This document shows, one piece after another, positions 14,904-23,993 of a stretch of 58,070 nucleotides of DNA (its first letter is position 1; every line of letters begins with the position of its first letter). The notes beneath the pieces were generated by a model. That model saw only the letters and a program-made list of their open reading frames with translations. It was not told where the DNA came from and did not search any database. The DNA is from Idiomarina sp. (GTDB lineage: Bacteria > Pseudomonadota > Gammaproteobacteria > Enterobacterales > Alteromonadaceae): NCBI GenBank assembly GCA_020832105.1, contig JAFIFH010000019.1, positions 1 to 58,070 of the forward strand. The letters run 5' to 3'. Both the position numbers and the translations under genes were made by a program.

Positions 14904-17351
14904 TTAGCGGTCTTCGTACAGGTAGTCCCACCACTGCGGCTCGTCTTTTAAATGCTTGTCAAAGAACGCCATGTAGGTTTGCCACCATAATAACCGCGGC
15001 GTACGGCGATTAATCGCATGATCTTCACCCACAAATTCCACCAGTTCCACATCTTTGCCGAGCATTTTTAATGCGGTATACATCATGTGGCTCTCCCCTG
15101 GCGGGACGTTGGTGTCAGCGTCACCATGGATCAGCAACATCGGTGTATTGATTTGATCGGCAAAGTTCAGCGGGCTGCGCTCGCGATATAGCTCGGGCGC
15201 ATTCCATGGGAAACTGCCTTTACTGGCTTCCCCGGAATAGCCGAAGCCCCACCAGCCGTGGCCCCAGTAGGAACTGATATGGCTAATGCCTGCATGGGAC
15301 ATAGACGCCGCAAACATATCGGTTTTGGTGGCTAGTAACATGGTCATGAAGCCGCCATACGAAGCGCCCATGTTGCCCACACGATCGCCATCGACAAAGT
15401 CATGCTCGTCAATAAAGCGACGGGTCCCTTCAATGATGTCATCCGTGGTGTACTCGCCCCATGCATTGACGTGACGTGCGGAAAACTCCTGGCCGAAGCC
15501 AAAGGTGCCCGTGGGTTGCAGTACATACACCACATACCCCATATCTGCCCATAGGTTAAACGGATAGCGGCCGGTAAAGTTGCGCGATACGGGTGAAGTA
15601 CCGCCGTAGTAATACACCAGCGCCGGGTAGCTTTCACGCTCATCGAAGTCGTGTGGCAGGTAAATACGCCCGTATATGGTATCGCCCCGCTCGTTGGTAA
15701 AATTCCATTCCCGCGCATCACTGAGCGAGTTCAGGCGGTAATAGTCATCCGCGCTGTCCCACAACAGTTGGGCACTGTCATTGGCGTCTTTGACGTAGGT
15801 TTGCTGTGGCTTACGTGCTGAGGTCCCTGCATACGCAATGCGTGGGGTGCTTTGCTGGCTGACACTAAAGGTGTCCACCACTTCAATGGACTGTTCCAGT
15901 CGACGGAACCGCTCATCGTCGGCCCGGTATTGGTACAACATACCGCGATCCCGGTCCGTGGTCAGTAAGACCAAATCATTGCCGTCAGTGACATGAATAG
16001 CATTAATCGATGGGTCAAAATCACGGGATAAGGCTTCTACTTCAGCGCCGTCCATACTCACCCGGTAAAGCTGCCCGTCATAATTATTGGCCAGCAAATC
16101 ATCATCATCTAACGCTCGACCTGCATGGTCTCCAAATTCAGGGCCCGCCACCACGTAGAGTCCGTCTGCAGCATACACGGCCCGGTTAAACGTACGGTAC
16201 TCGCCAATATCACGTGCTTCACCGGAGCTGATGTCAATTTCCACTAAGCGCGTCAGGCTGTGCGGTGGTGCGTCATAGTCCACCAGGCTTTGGCTAACCA
16301 ACAAACGTTCGCCATCGGTGCTCGCGTCCTGCAAACTCATCCGCGCCTGTAAATCAGTGACCTGGCTGATCACCCCGCTGTCTACCTGCAACGTGTAAAT
16401 ATCACTGCTTTGGCGGAAATAATTCCAACGATCTTCAAGGGCACGGTAACGCTTAACCTGCCCGTCATGTTCGTCCTCACGCTCCATCAGGGTGAACACC
16501 AGAGTGTCCTCATTCAACCAGCGTAATTGACCAAGGCGCTCAAGCTCAGCGCTGATTTGTCGGGTTTCGGCGCTGGCGATATCGAGCAACTGCAAACGGC
16601 CATTGCTCAGGTAAGCTAACTGGCGACTCTGCGGGCCCCAGGCAAACTGATTGGCACCGCTATCGGTCCACTCAAAAACCACCTGACGATTAGCCACATT
16701 AACCAACTGCACCTGTTGCTGGGCACTATCGCCGGTGGCGTCACTATAATGCTGACGACGCCAAATCAGGTATTCACCATTCGGTGACAGGCTCAATTGG
16801 GTGGTCGTGGCTGCGTCATATAACTGTGTTGCGCTCAGTCGGTAGTTGTCCGGGCGGCTGGTGGTCAGGGTGTCGTGGTCATCTTTGCCCGACCACTCCA
16901 GATCAAGCGCAGACCAGTCGTCAACGTCACTGACCAACACTAGCAATTGATGATCACCCGTTTGTAGGGCCAACTCATAGCCATCGCTGCCCGCCGACAC
17001 CGCCAAACCATTCACAAACACTTCAACATGTTCCGCGCCCTGCACCTTGAGCGTACCCTGAGTAAAGCGGTCTGCACCCAACGGCACATGTAAAATAACA
17101 TCCTGCTCAGCGTTGCCTGACCACTCACTGAGTAGCTCGCCACCCACTTCCTGTTGCAACCATGGCTTAATAAGGCTCTGCGCTAAAGCGGCTTTGCGCT
17201 TTGACTGGTGCCAGGCCACCGCATGTGTACTGCTATCCACAGCATTGACCCAGATGTCACTACGCTCAATGGCCTGGGTAGGCTGCAAACTCAGCACCCC
17301 GGTGAGGGTACCTGCCACTATTGCGGACATTTTAAACTTTGCTATTGTCAT
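14904..17351 (-). CDS. Secreted S9-family prolyl-oligopeptidase-like peptidase
   Basis: The 815-residue protein has a signal peptide (SAIVAGTLTGVLSLQPTQA), a long beta-propeller region (about residues 190-560) and a C-terminal alpha/beta-hydrolase. The triad is visible as S664 in GASYGGFM, D746 in HGDADTNVP and H778 in GEDHAI. It resembles dipeptidyl aminopeptidase/acylaminoacyl peptidases of the S9 family and should cut short peptides in the periplasm. A beta-sandwich-like stretch after the signal (residues 60-150) is additional. It is upstream of the phosphate genes but separated by a promoter, so it need not be part of that system. AAAGG precedes the ATG. Confidence 0.85.
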   Translation of the reverse strand: MTIAKFKMSAIVAGTLTGVLSLQPTQAIERSDIWVNAVDSSTHAVAWHQSKRKAALAQSLIKPWLQQEVGGELLSEWSGNAEQDVILHVPLGADRFTQGTLKVQGAEHVEVFVNGLAVSAGSDGYELALQTGDHQLLVLVSDVDDWSALDLEWSGKDDHDTLTTSRPDNYRLSATQLYDAATTTQLSLSPNGEYLIWRRQHYSDATGDSAQQQVQLVNVANRQVVFEWTDSGANQFAWGPQSRQLAYLSNGRLQLLDIASAETRQISAELERLGQLRWLNEDTLVFTLMEREDEHDGQVKRYRALEDRWNYFRQSSDIYTLQVDSGVISQVTDLQARMSLQDASTDGERLLVSQSLVDYDAPPHSLTRLVEIDISSGEARDIGEYRTFNRAVYAADGLYVVAGPEFGDHAGRALDDDDLLANNYDGQLYRVSMDGAEVEALSRDFDPSINAIHVTDGNDLVLLTTDRDRGMLYQYRADDERFRRLEQSIEVVDTFSVSQQSTPRIAYAGTSARKPQQTYVKDANDSAQLLWDSADDYYRLNSLSDAREWNFTNERGDTIYGRIYLPHDFDERESYPALVYYYGGTSPVSRNFTGRYPFNLWADMGYVVYVLQPTGTFGFGQEFSARHVNAWGEYTTDDIIEGTRRFIDEHDFVDGDRVGNMGASYGGFMTMLLATKTDMFAASMSHAGISHISSYWGHGWWGFGYSGEASKGSFPWNAPELYRERSPLNFADQINTPMLLIHGDADTNVPPGESHMMYTALKMLGKDVELVEFVGEDHAINRRTPRLLWWQTYMAFFDKHLKDEPQWWDYLYEDR

Positions 17352-17535
17352 GACTTAAAACCTTTGTGGTTACGACATACTTCGCACACCCAGCACGCAA
17401 AAGTATGAGATTTTGCGTTGGCGTACCGAATGATTCAAAATGTTGCTGATGTCTGAAAACTATGCAATCTCAAGCAACTATGCACTACACTGTACAAATA
17501 ATTACAACAGAATAACACCAAGGATACCATTTACC

Positions 17536-18195
17536 ATGCGCACCGTCCGTCTCAAGTCCAGCTTAGCTAAGTGCTCTTACCTGTCGCTGTTCACTACCCT
17601 GTTATTCGCAACCATTCCAGCTGCTCAGGCCCAGTACTTTGGCAGTACTCAATACATCGAACCTGCTTATAGCAGCTTTACTGCAGGCTATGCCCAGGCC
17701 AGTTTTGATGATTACAATAACAACGCCAGTGATATGAATTTTCGTTTCGAACAACAGCTGCTCCACAATATGTACCTCAGCGGCCAATATTTCGATTTTA
17801 GTGAGTCGCAGACTGACTTCAGCTTTGCCGCTGAATTAGAGGACATGCAAATCGGCCTTGGCTATATGGAACGTTCTGAGCTGGGCCCCCATGTGGATGC
17901 GTCGGTACTGGTTGGCCGCGAAACCTTTCAACGCCCGCTCTTAGATGAGCCAAATGCAGCAATGATTGAAAAAAGTAATTACTTTGGCCTCCAAATTGGT
18001 TTACGCGAAGTCAACGGGCCATTAGAAGTGCAGGCTGCGCTGGCGTATCTGTTTCATGATGGTAACCGTGATGACCAGATTCGCTGGCATATTGGCGCGT
18101 ACCTGACCGTTTGGAAAACCCTTTCCGTCGGACTGCGCTACCAGGACTTCGAAGACTACAGTGTACGCAGTGTGGAAGTACGTCTAAGCTGGTAA
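17536..18195 (+). CDS. Small outer-membrane beta-barrel protein, first of a tandem pair
   Basis: The 219-residue product starts at the ATG at 17536 with a clear signal peptide (LSLFTTLLFATIPAAQAQ). The rest alternates polar and hydrophobic residues in strands rich in Tyr, Phe and Gly (FTAGYAQASF, LGYMERSEL, VGLRYQDFEDYSV) and ends in SVEVRLSW, whose final aromatic is the usual barrel-assembly signal. I do not recognise the family. The next gene encodes a similar barrel of about the same size, so they look like an old duplication. A terminator separates them. Confidence 0.7.
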   Translation: MRTVRLKSSLAKCSYLSLFTTLLFATIPAAQAQYFGSTQYIEPAYSSFTAGYAQASFDDYNNNASDMNFRFEQQLLHNMYLSGQYFDFSESQTDFSFAAELEDMQIGLGYMERSELGPHVDASVLVGRETFQRPLLDEPNAAMIEKSNYFGLQIGLREVNGPLEVQAALAYLFHDGNRDDQIRWHIGAYLTVWKTLSVGLRYQDFEDYSVRSVEVRLSW

Positions 18196-18216
18196 TGCAA
18201 GGCAGCAACGCACTGT

Positions 18217-18244
18217 AAAAAAGGCGCAAATCGGCGCTTTTTTT
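18217..18244 (+). terminator. Rho-independent terminator between the two barrel genes
   Basis: GCGC pairs with GCGC around a short A-rich loop, with six A extending the stem against seven T on the right. It lies about 20 bases past the first barrel gene. Confidence 0.75.
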
Positions 18245-18320
18245 GTTTCCTGCATGTATTTTAAGTAAAATACGTCAACTATTATTCAGTCCATTAGCTA
18301 CGAGAAGTACCGACGCCGTT

Positions 18321-18920
18321 ATGAGAATTCACCCATTGGTAAAATTTGCTACCTTCCCTGCAGTCGCATTGAGCCTTCTGCTCAGTTCTGTGGCGCACGC
18401 ACAATCACTTAACCTGACGCAGCCAAGCTACACCCATGTGTCAGCAGGCGGCGGCGAAAACTCCCGGGGTTATCGCTCCTACAACGTGGACGTTGAATAC
18501 GAATTTGCGCACAAATTTTTTGCCACAGGTAATTATCAGCATGTACGACAGAATTTTAATAACGACTCGACCTTCCGCGAAAGTGTGATTGATGTCGGCT
18601 TGGGTCGCTATTTTAATGTCTATGATCGCACGACCCTGGATGTTTCAGCTTCTTTAGGCAATCTCACGCAAAGTTCGAACCCCTTTAGCACGTCGAATAA
18701 CAATACGTTCTACACCTTAAATGGCGGTCTGCGCCAACGCTATGACGCATTGGAATACCGCCTGGGTTACCGTTATATCGACATGGACAATGTGGGCCAA
18801 AATCATGGCATGGTGGCCTCTGCCCATATCTATTTCACCCCGCAGACCGCGCTGGGTGTTTACTTTAACGACGTGTACTCCAATTCAAACTGGAGTATTG
18901 GTATGCGGTTTCTATTCTAA
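18321..18920 (+). CDS. Small outer-membrane beta-barrel protein, second of a tandem pair
   Basis: The ATG at 18321 gives 199 residues with a signal peptide (PAVALSLLLSSVAHAQS). Barrel-like strands follow, such as YNVDVEYEFAHKFFATGNYQ and VDVGLGRYFNVYDRTTLDVSASLG, and the protein ends in SNWSIGMRFLF. The size, the QYxxPxY/QPSYTHVSAG start after the signal and the strand pattern resemble the gene before it. No specific function can be read. It is followed by about 200 bases without a gene before the AbgT transporter, in which I see nothing definite. Confidence 0.7.
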   Translation: MRIHPLVKFATFPAVALSLLLSSVAHAQSLNLTQPSYTHVSAGGGENSRGYRSYNVDVEYEFAHKFFATGNYQHVRQNFNNDSTFRESVIDVGLGRYFNVYDRTTLDVSASLGNLTQSSNPFSTSNNNTFYTLNGGLRQRYDALEYRLGYRYIDMDNVGQNHGMVASAHIYFTPQTALGVYFNDVYSNSNWSIGMRFLF

Positions 18921-19124
18921 TCGCTGCAGTGAGTGCCGCGCTGGTCAGCCTTGTTGAGCGAAGCTAGCGCCATTCTCTAACAGTGAATCTAACAGTGCGT
19001 TAACATCTCATCCCGGGTACTGGTCAGTGCCCCCCTGCTCATGTATGCTTAGCCAGTTTTCTTACAACACTTACTATAACAATGCTTGCTAACAAGCACT
19101 GCGCTAAACATTCGGGGAACCACC

Positions 19125-20696
19125 ATGAGTGACAATAAAACCGTCGCAGAACCAAAAGGCGGCCTGCTCAACCGTATTCTGAATCGAGTCGAAGTGATTG
19201 GTAACAAACTGCCAGATCCTGCAGTCATGTTTGCCGGCCTTATCCTCATCGTTTGGATACTCAGTTTAATTCTTTCTAAGCTCTCGTTCACCGACACCCA
19301 CCCGTTAACGGGCGACGAAGTTGGTGTTAACAACCTGCTGGCAGCGACCCCCATGGCGGAGTTTTTATCCACCATGGTCACCACCTTTATGCATTTCGCA
19401 CCACTTGGCGTGGTCTTAGTTGCAATGTTAGGTGTCGGTGTGGCCGAACGCAGTGGCTTTATTAACGTCGCTATCAAGCTGATGTTGAATGTCACACCGA
19501 AGCTATGGCTTACCCCTGTACTGATCCTGGTGGCAATTGTCAGTCATACCGCCGTAGATGCCGGTTACGTGCTGGTGATTCCATTAGGCGGGATTATCTT
19601 CTACGCCGCCGGGCGTCATCCGTTGGCGGGTATTGCGGCAGCGTTTGCCGGGGTATCTGGTGGTTTCAGTGCGAACTTCGTGCCCAGCGCCATCGACCCT
19701 ATGCTGATGGGTTTCACCGAAGCAGCGGCGCAGGTTTATGACCCGTCGGTGGTACTCAACCCCCTCAATAACTGGTTCTTCACCGCAGCATCATCGTTCG
19801 TGGTAGTTGCTGTGGGTTGGTATCTCACCGATAAAGTCATCGAGCCTCGTTTACAAGGCACCGAGATCGACGGCGACGTTGATGACATCCCAGTGATTGA
19901 AGAAGTCAGCCCGCGCGATCGCAAAGCATTCTATTCAGCGTCTATTGTGATGGGTGTGCTGATTGTCTTGCTGATTGCCGCAGTCGTGCCCGAAGGGTCT
20001 GCATTACGTGACCCGGTAACCGGTGACATCGCGGTTGCTGCAGCACCTTTGATGCAGTCCATCGTGCCACTTATATTCCTGTTCTTCTGGATCCCAGGGA
20101 TTGTGCATGGCTTCATTTCCGGTACTTTCAAGTCCAGTCGGGACGTCATTGCTGCGATGAGTAAAGCAATGGAAGGCATGGCTTACTACATGGTCATGGC
20201 ATTCTTCTGTGCGCTCTTTATCAAAGCATTTGGCGACTCGAATATTGGCGTTATTTTGTCAATCAAAGGTGCTAACTTCCTGCAAGCCCTTGCCATGCCA
20301 GGCGCGCTGACACTTGTCGGGATTATCTTCCTGGTCGGCCTGATTAACCTATTTGTTGGCTCTGCGGCGGCAAAATGGGCGTTGATAGCGCCTATTTTCG
20401 TGCCCATGCTGATGCAATTAGGCATCTCACCTGACCTCACTCAGGCGGCTTATCGTGTAGGTGACTCAGCCACCAATATCATTACCCCGCTGCTGCCTTA
20501 CTTCCCACTGGTTGTGGTGTATTGTCAGCGTTATGTGAAAGGTACGGGTATTGGCACCCTGGTATCGCTGATGTTGCCGTTCTCGGTCGCGTTACTGATC
20601 CTGTGGTCTGCGTTCCTTATTCTATATTGGACGATTGGCGTGCAAATTGGCTTACCATTGGGTCTGGATTCTAGCTACACCTATCCGGCTAATTAA
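19125..20696 (+). CDS. AbgT-family transporter
   Basis: The 523-residue protein starts at the ATG at 19125 after GGGGAA and has many membrane segments. It opens LLNRILNRVEVIGNKLPDPAVMF, the typical N-terminal signature of AbgT, and later has FVGSAAAKWALIAPIFVPMLM and YRVGDSATNIITPLLPYFPLVV. Family members import p-aminobenzoyl-glutamate (E. coli AbgT) or export sulfonamides (MtrF, YdaH). Which applies is not clear. No abgAB-type hydrolase pair is nearby; the next gene is argE. A good terminator follows, so it is a single-gene unit. Confidence 0.9.
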   Translation: MSDNKTVAEPKGGLLNRILNRVEVIGNKLPDPAVMFAGLILIVWILSLILSKLSFTDTHPLTGDEVGVNNLLAATPMAEFLSTMVTTFMHFAPLGVVLVAMLGVGVAERSGFINVAIKLMLNVTPKLWLTPVLILVAIVSHTAVDAGYVLVIPLGGIIFYAAGRHPLAGIAAAFAGVSGGFSANFVPSAIDPMLMGFTEAAAQVYDPSVVLNPLNNWFFTAASSFVVVAVGWYLTDKVIEPRLQGTEIDGDVDDIPVIEEVSPRDRKAFYSASIVMGVLIVLLIAAVVPEGSALRDPVTGDIAVAAAPLMQSIVPLIFLFFWIPGIVHGFISGTFKSSRDVIAAMSKAMEGMAYYMVMAFFCALFIKAFGDSNIGVILSIKGANFLQALAMPGALTLVGIIFLVGLINLFVGSAAAKWALIAPIFVPMLMQLGISPDLTQAAYRVGDSATNIITPLLPYFPLVVVYCQRYVKGTGIGTLVSLMLPFSVALLILWSAFLILYWTIGVQIGLPLGLDSSYTYPAN

Positions 20697-20737
20697 ACTT
20701 TGCTATAGCTTATAAAATAAGCGTCCAAGCATTTATC

Positions 20738-20765
20738 AAAGAGCGCCTTTATGGCGCTCTTTTTT
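20738..20765 (+). terminator. Rho-independent terminator after the AbgT gene
   Basis: GAGCGCC and GGCGCTC form a perfect stem around TTTAT, with three A before and six T after. Confidence 0.9.
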
Positions 20766-20815
20766 GTGTCAGCAGCATGCTATGATGACCACAGCCCAGT
20801 ATGGAGAGGTTTCCT

Positions 20816-21976
20816 ATGTCGTCTTTGCCCAGTTTTATGACCATGTATTCTGAACTCGTTGCAGTTCCGTCCGTGTCTTGTCTCGACCCGTCGTGGGACA
20901 CCAGCAATAAAGCAGTCATAGATAAGCTTGCCAGCTGGTTTGAAACTATTGGGTTTGACGTTCAGGTGAACGAGCTGGACGCTCAAAAGGGTAAGTTCAA
21001 TATGTTGGCCAGTTATTGCCCAGGCGGCGATACCAGTGGCGGCCTGCTGCTCGCCGGTCACACCGATACCGTGCCCTGGGACGAAGGGCGCTGGACTCGT
21101 GACCCGTTTAGCTTAACTGAGGCCGACGGCAAGCTATATGGCTTGGGCAGTGCCGACATGAAAGGCTTTTTTGCGTTCGTTCTCGAAGCCATTCGTAGGC
21201 TCGATTTGACCACCCTGACGAAACCACTGCGTGTACTTGCCACTGCCGACGAAGAAACCAGCATGGCTGGTGCCCGGGAACTGAGTAAATTCGCAAACCT
21301 AAAACCTGATTACGCCGTCATCGGTGAGCCTACTAATATGGCCCCGGTGATTATGCACAAAGGCCATACCACCGAGTGCGTGCGCATTACCGGTAAAAGC
21401 GGACATAGCTCGAACCCTGGTGCTGGCCTGAATGCGATTGATGTCATGCATGAGGTCATTGGCGAACTGATTAAAGTGCGCGCTACCCTGGCTGAACGCT
21501 ATCAGCAGCCCGCGTTTGAGGTGCCCTACCCGACCATGAATTTTGGCCATATTTTCGGGGGCGACGCGGCCAATAGAATTTGTGCTTGCTGCGAATTGCA
21601 CCTGGACACACGCCCGCTGCCAGGTATGTCCCTGGAAGATTTCTATGCACTGATGCACGGCTCCCTTGCACCGCTGCAGGATCGCTTTCCTGGCGCTATC
21701 GATATTCATTCCATGCATGAGCCTATCCCGGGCTACGCATGCCCAGCAGATTCCGCAATTGTGCAATTGGCGGAACAGCTCAGCAGCGCAAAAGCGAAGC
21801 CTGCAAATTACTGTACAGAGGCGCCTTTCGTGCAAGACCTCGGTTGTGAAACCATTGTCATGGGGCCAGGTTCGATTAATCAGGCACACCAGCCCGACGA
21901 ATATATTACGCTTGCAGAGATCGCACCGTCACAGGATAAAATTGAGCAGCTCATCCGCCGAATCTGTGCCGCTTAA
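20816..21976 (+). CDS. argE: Acetylornithine deacetylase (M20 family)
   Basis: ArgE removes the acetyl group from N-acetylornithine in arginine synthesis. The 386-residue length matches the E. coli enzyme (383). M20 metal and catalytic motifs are visible: LLAGHTDTVPWDEGRW (first zinc histidine), GSADMKGFFA (bridging aspartate) and ATADEETSMAGA (catalytic glutamate pair). The dimerisation domain starts around GKSGHSSNPGAGLNA. The start is ATG 20816, since GGAGAGG (20803-20809) precedes it; an in-frame ATG 15 bases earlier contains that site. It stands alone, away from the other arg genes. A related M20 activity is possible. Confidence 0.88.
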   Translation: MSSLPSFMTMYSELVAVPSVSCLDPSWDTSNKAVIDKLASWFETIGFDVQVNELDAQKGKFNMLASYCPGGDTSGGLLLAGHTDTVPWDEGRWTRDPFSLTEADGKLYGLGSADMKGFFAFVLEAIRRLDLTTLTKPLRVLATADEETSMAGARELSKFANLKPDYAVIGEPTNMAPVIMHKGHTTECVRITGKSGHSSNPGAGLNAIDVMHEVIGELIKVRATLAERYQQPAFEVPYPTMNFGHIFGGDAANRICACCELHLDTRPLPGMSLEDFYALMHGSLAPLQDRFPGAIDIHSMHEPIPGYACPADSAIVQLAEQLSSAKAKPANYCTEAPFVQDLGCETIVMGPGSINQAHQPDEYITLAEIAPSQDKIEQLIRRICAA

Positions 21977-22035
21977 ACGTCGTGCCAACCAGCAAAGACA
22001 AATTAAAGCGGTGCTACTAAACAGGTCTTTTTTAC

Positions 22036-22629
22036 ATGCAACAAACTGAAATAACCCTTTTATGTGGCGTTGATGAAGCGGGCCGCGGCCCAATCGCCGG
22101 CCCGGTCGTCGCAGCTGCGGTCATTCTTGACCCGAATCACCCTATTGAAGGGGTCACTGATTCAAAAAAGTTAAGTGAAAAGAAACGCTTATTACTGAGC
22201 GAACAGATAAAGACCCACGCTCTGTCCTGGGCTATTGCGCAATGTGAAGTGGATGAAATCGATACCCTAAATATTTTGCATGCCTCCATGCTGGCGATGA
22301 GCCGCGCGGTTGAAGCCTTGCCCATTCAGCCACAACACGTGCTGGTGGACGGTAACCGGCTGCCTAAATTATCGATTCCAGCTACTGCCATTATTAAAGG
22401 CGATGCCAGCGAAGCCTGTATTGGCGCGGCCTCTATTTTGGCTAAAGTTGAACGGGATCGGCAAATGCACGAATGGCATCAACGGTATCCGGTTTACGAT
22501 TTTGCCCAGCACAAAGCCTATCCAACCGCCCAACATCTGCGCCTGATCCGTGAACATGGGGTCACCCCGATCCACCGCCGTAGCTTTAAACCTGTGCGCG
22601 ATGTGTTGCAGGCCCAGGGCGAGCAATAA
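22036..22629 (+). CDS. rnhB: Ribonuclease HII
   Basis: RNase HII cuts RNA in RNA-DNA hybrids and starts removal of single ribonucleotides from DNA. The 197-residue protein carries the family signature [22 protein letters not shown] with the first two acidic metal ligands (D, E). [21 protein letters not shown] holds further active-site residues, and AYPTAQHL is the usual C-terminal part. In many gammaproteobacteria rnhB lies directly before dnaE; here dnaE is 30 kb away, so that cluster has been broken. The gene starts 59 bases after argE. Confidence 0.95.
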   Translation: MQQTEITLLCGVDEAGRGPIAGPVVAAAVILDPNHPIEGVTDSKKLSEKKRLLLSEQIKTHALSWAIAQCEVDEIDTLNILHASMLAMSRAVEALPIQPQHVLVDGNRLPKLSIPATAIIKGDASEACIGAASILAKVERDRQMHEWHQRYPVYDFAQHKAYPTAQHLRLIREHGVTPIHRRSFKPVRDVLQAQGEQ

Positions 22630-22665
22630 TTCGTCACCGTAACAGCAATTCATGGGATCAAGATA

Positions 22666-23448
22666 ATGAGCAAAATAAACGGCAAAACCATTTGGGTGAC
22701 AGGTGCATCTTCAGGCATTGGCCTTGCACTTGCGGAACAGCTCGCGGCAAAAGGCGCGAACCTGGTGCTGAGCGCCCGCAGTGAAGACAAGCTGCAGGCG
22801 CTGGCGGAGCGGCTGCCTGGCACTCATATCGTGTTGCCAATAGATTTGTCAGACCCCGAACAAGCAGCCAGCAAAGCAAAGGGCTTTTTGCAGGACATCC
22901 GCGTGGATATTCTGATCAACAATGCAGGCGTTTCACAGCGCAGCCTGGCATTGGAAACCGAGCTACCTGTCTATCGAGATTTAATGGAGATCAACTACTT
23001 TAGCGTGGTTGGCTTGAGCAAACTGCTCGCACCTAAGATGGTGGCTCAAGGTGGCGGCAGTATTGTCACCATCGCAAGTGTTGCCGGTAAAGTGGGTAGC
23101 AAACGCCGTTCTGGCTACTCTGGAGCAAAGTTTGCGGTGATTGGTTTTATGGATTGTTTGCGCGCTGAACTGGCTCACCACAATGTCCATTGCTTGACCG
23201 TATGCCCCGGCTTCGTGCACACACAAATCGCCCATAATGCGTTAACCGGCGATGGCTCAACCCTGGGTAAAGCCGACCCGGACAACGCAGACGGTATTAG
23301 TGCGGAAGAATGTGCGCGCCAGATTATCGTGGCGATTGAGGCTGGTAAAGACGAAATCGTTACCGGCAAAGGCCTGTCGAAAATCGCGCCGCTATTACAG
23401 CGTTTAATGCCTGGCCTGGTGCGTCGCATTGTCGCCAAGCGAGATTAA
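22666..23448 (+). CDS. Short-chain dehydrogenase/reductase
   Basis: A 260-residue classical SDR with the nucleotide-binding GASSGIG at residues 13-19, NNAG in DILINNAGVSQRS, the catalytic serine in TIASVAGKVG and YSGAK for the Tyr/Lys pair. The order and the KRRSGYSGAKFAVIGFMDCLRAEL stretch resemble the DHRS7-like branch of SDRs. The substrate cannot be told from sequence. It follows rnhB by 36 bases and may be read with it. It is convergent with the next gene, with seven bases between stops. Confidence 0.88.
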   Translation: MSKINGKTIWVTGASSGIGLALAEQLAAKGANLVLSARSEDKLQALAERLPGTHIVLPIDLSDPEQAASKAKGFLQDIRVDILINNAGVSQRSLALETELPVYRDLMEINYFSVVGLSKLLAPKMVAQGGGSIVTIASVAGKVGSKRRSGYSGAKFAVIGFMDCLRAELAHHNVHCLTVCPGFVHTQIAHNALTGDGSTLGKADPDNADGISAEECARQIIVAIEAGKDEIVTGKGLSKIAPLLQRLMPGLVRRIVAKRD

Positions 23449-23454
23449 TCTCGG

Positions 23455-23916
23455 TTATAGCCAGCGTCGGGTGCGCTGGCTATATTGAACGAAACTCTCA
23501 CCAAACTGTTGCGCCAGGCTGCGTTCTTCAGGCTTGATCTGAAACTGGTTCATATACCAGACAAACATCGGTAACACCAAGGCAGCGGTGAGCGCACCTA
23601 AATATACAGCAAAACCGATTAATGCCAGCAACAAGCCAAGGTAAATCGGGTTTCGGCTCACTTTAAATACCCCATCAGTAATCAACGTCGAGCTCTTCTC
23701 AGGGGTCAGCGGGTTTACTGTGGTTTGTCGCTCATGGCAGGCTCGGGCCCCGGCTATCGCGATTTGTGCGCCCACTATTGCGAGCAGTATCGCGATCACC
23801 AGTTGACCGGCAAAGTTAATCAGGACGATGGGTACAAAGGCGGCCAGTAACCACATAAAGGCCGCACAAAGGATTAGCAGCAGTACTGGTGGGATTTTGA
23901 GTTCTAAACTGTTCAC
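23455..23916 (-). CDS. Isoprenylcysteine-carboxyl-methyltransferase-like membrane protein
   Basis: The 153-residue protein has four hydrophobic segments. Its central motif GVFKVSRNPIYLGLLLALIGFAVYLG, followed by C-terminal KPEERSLAQQFGESFVQYSQRTRRWL, is the hallmark of the bacterial ICMT/PEMT-like group. RNPxY and the E in PEER form the SAM-binding part. Bacterial members have largely unknown methyl acceptors. It is downstream of the pgs genes on the same strand, but a GC-rich hairpin lies between, so a joint role is not shown. Confidence 0.75.
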   Translation of the reverse strand: MNSLELKIPPVLLLILCAAFMWLLAAFVPIVLINFAGQLVIAILLAIVGAQIAIAGARACHERQTTVNPLTPEKSSTLITDGVFKVSRNPIYLGLLLALIGFAVYLGALTAALVLPMFVWYMNQFQIKPEERSLAQQFGESFVQYSQRTRRWL

Positions 23917-23993
23917 GGGGTACCTGTATTAACCAAATCGAGCGCTGCGCTGATTGATCGGCGCAGCCCTCGTTATTTATCTATTGGCCAATA

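Noticed and set aside
19125..21976. AbgT transporter plus argE as a p-aminobenzoyl-glutamate use operon
   Set aside because: A strong terminator lies between them, and the M20 protein fits ArgE in length and motifs better than AbgA or AbgB.
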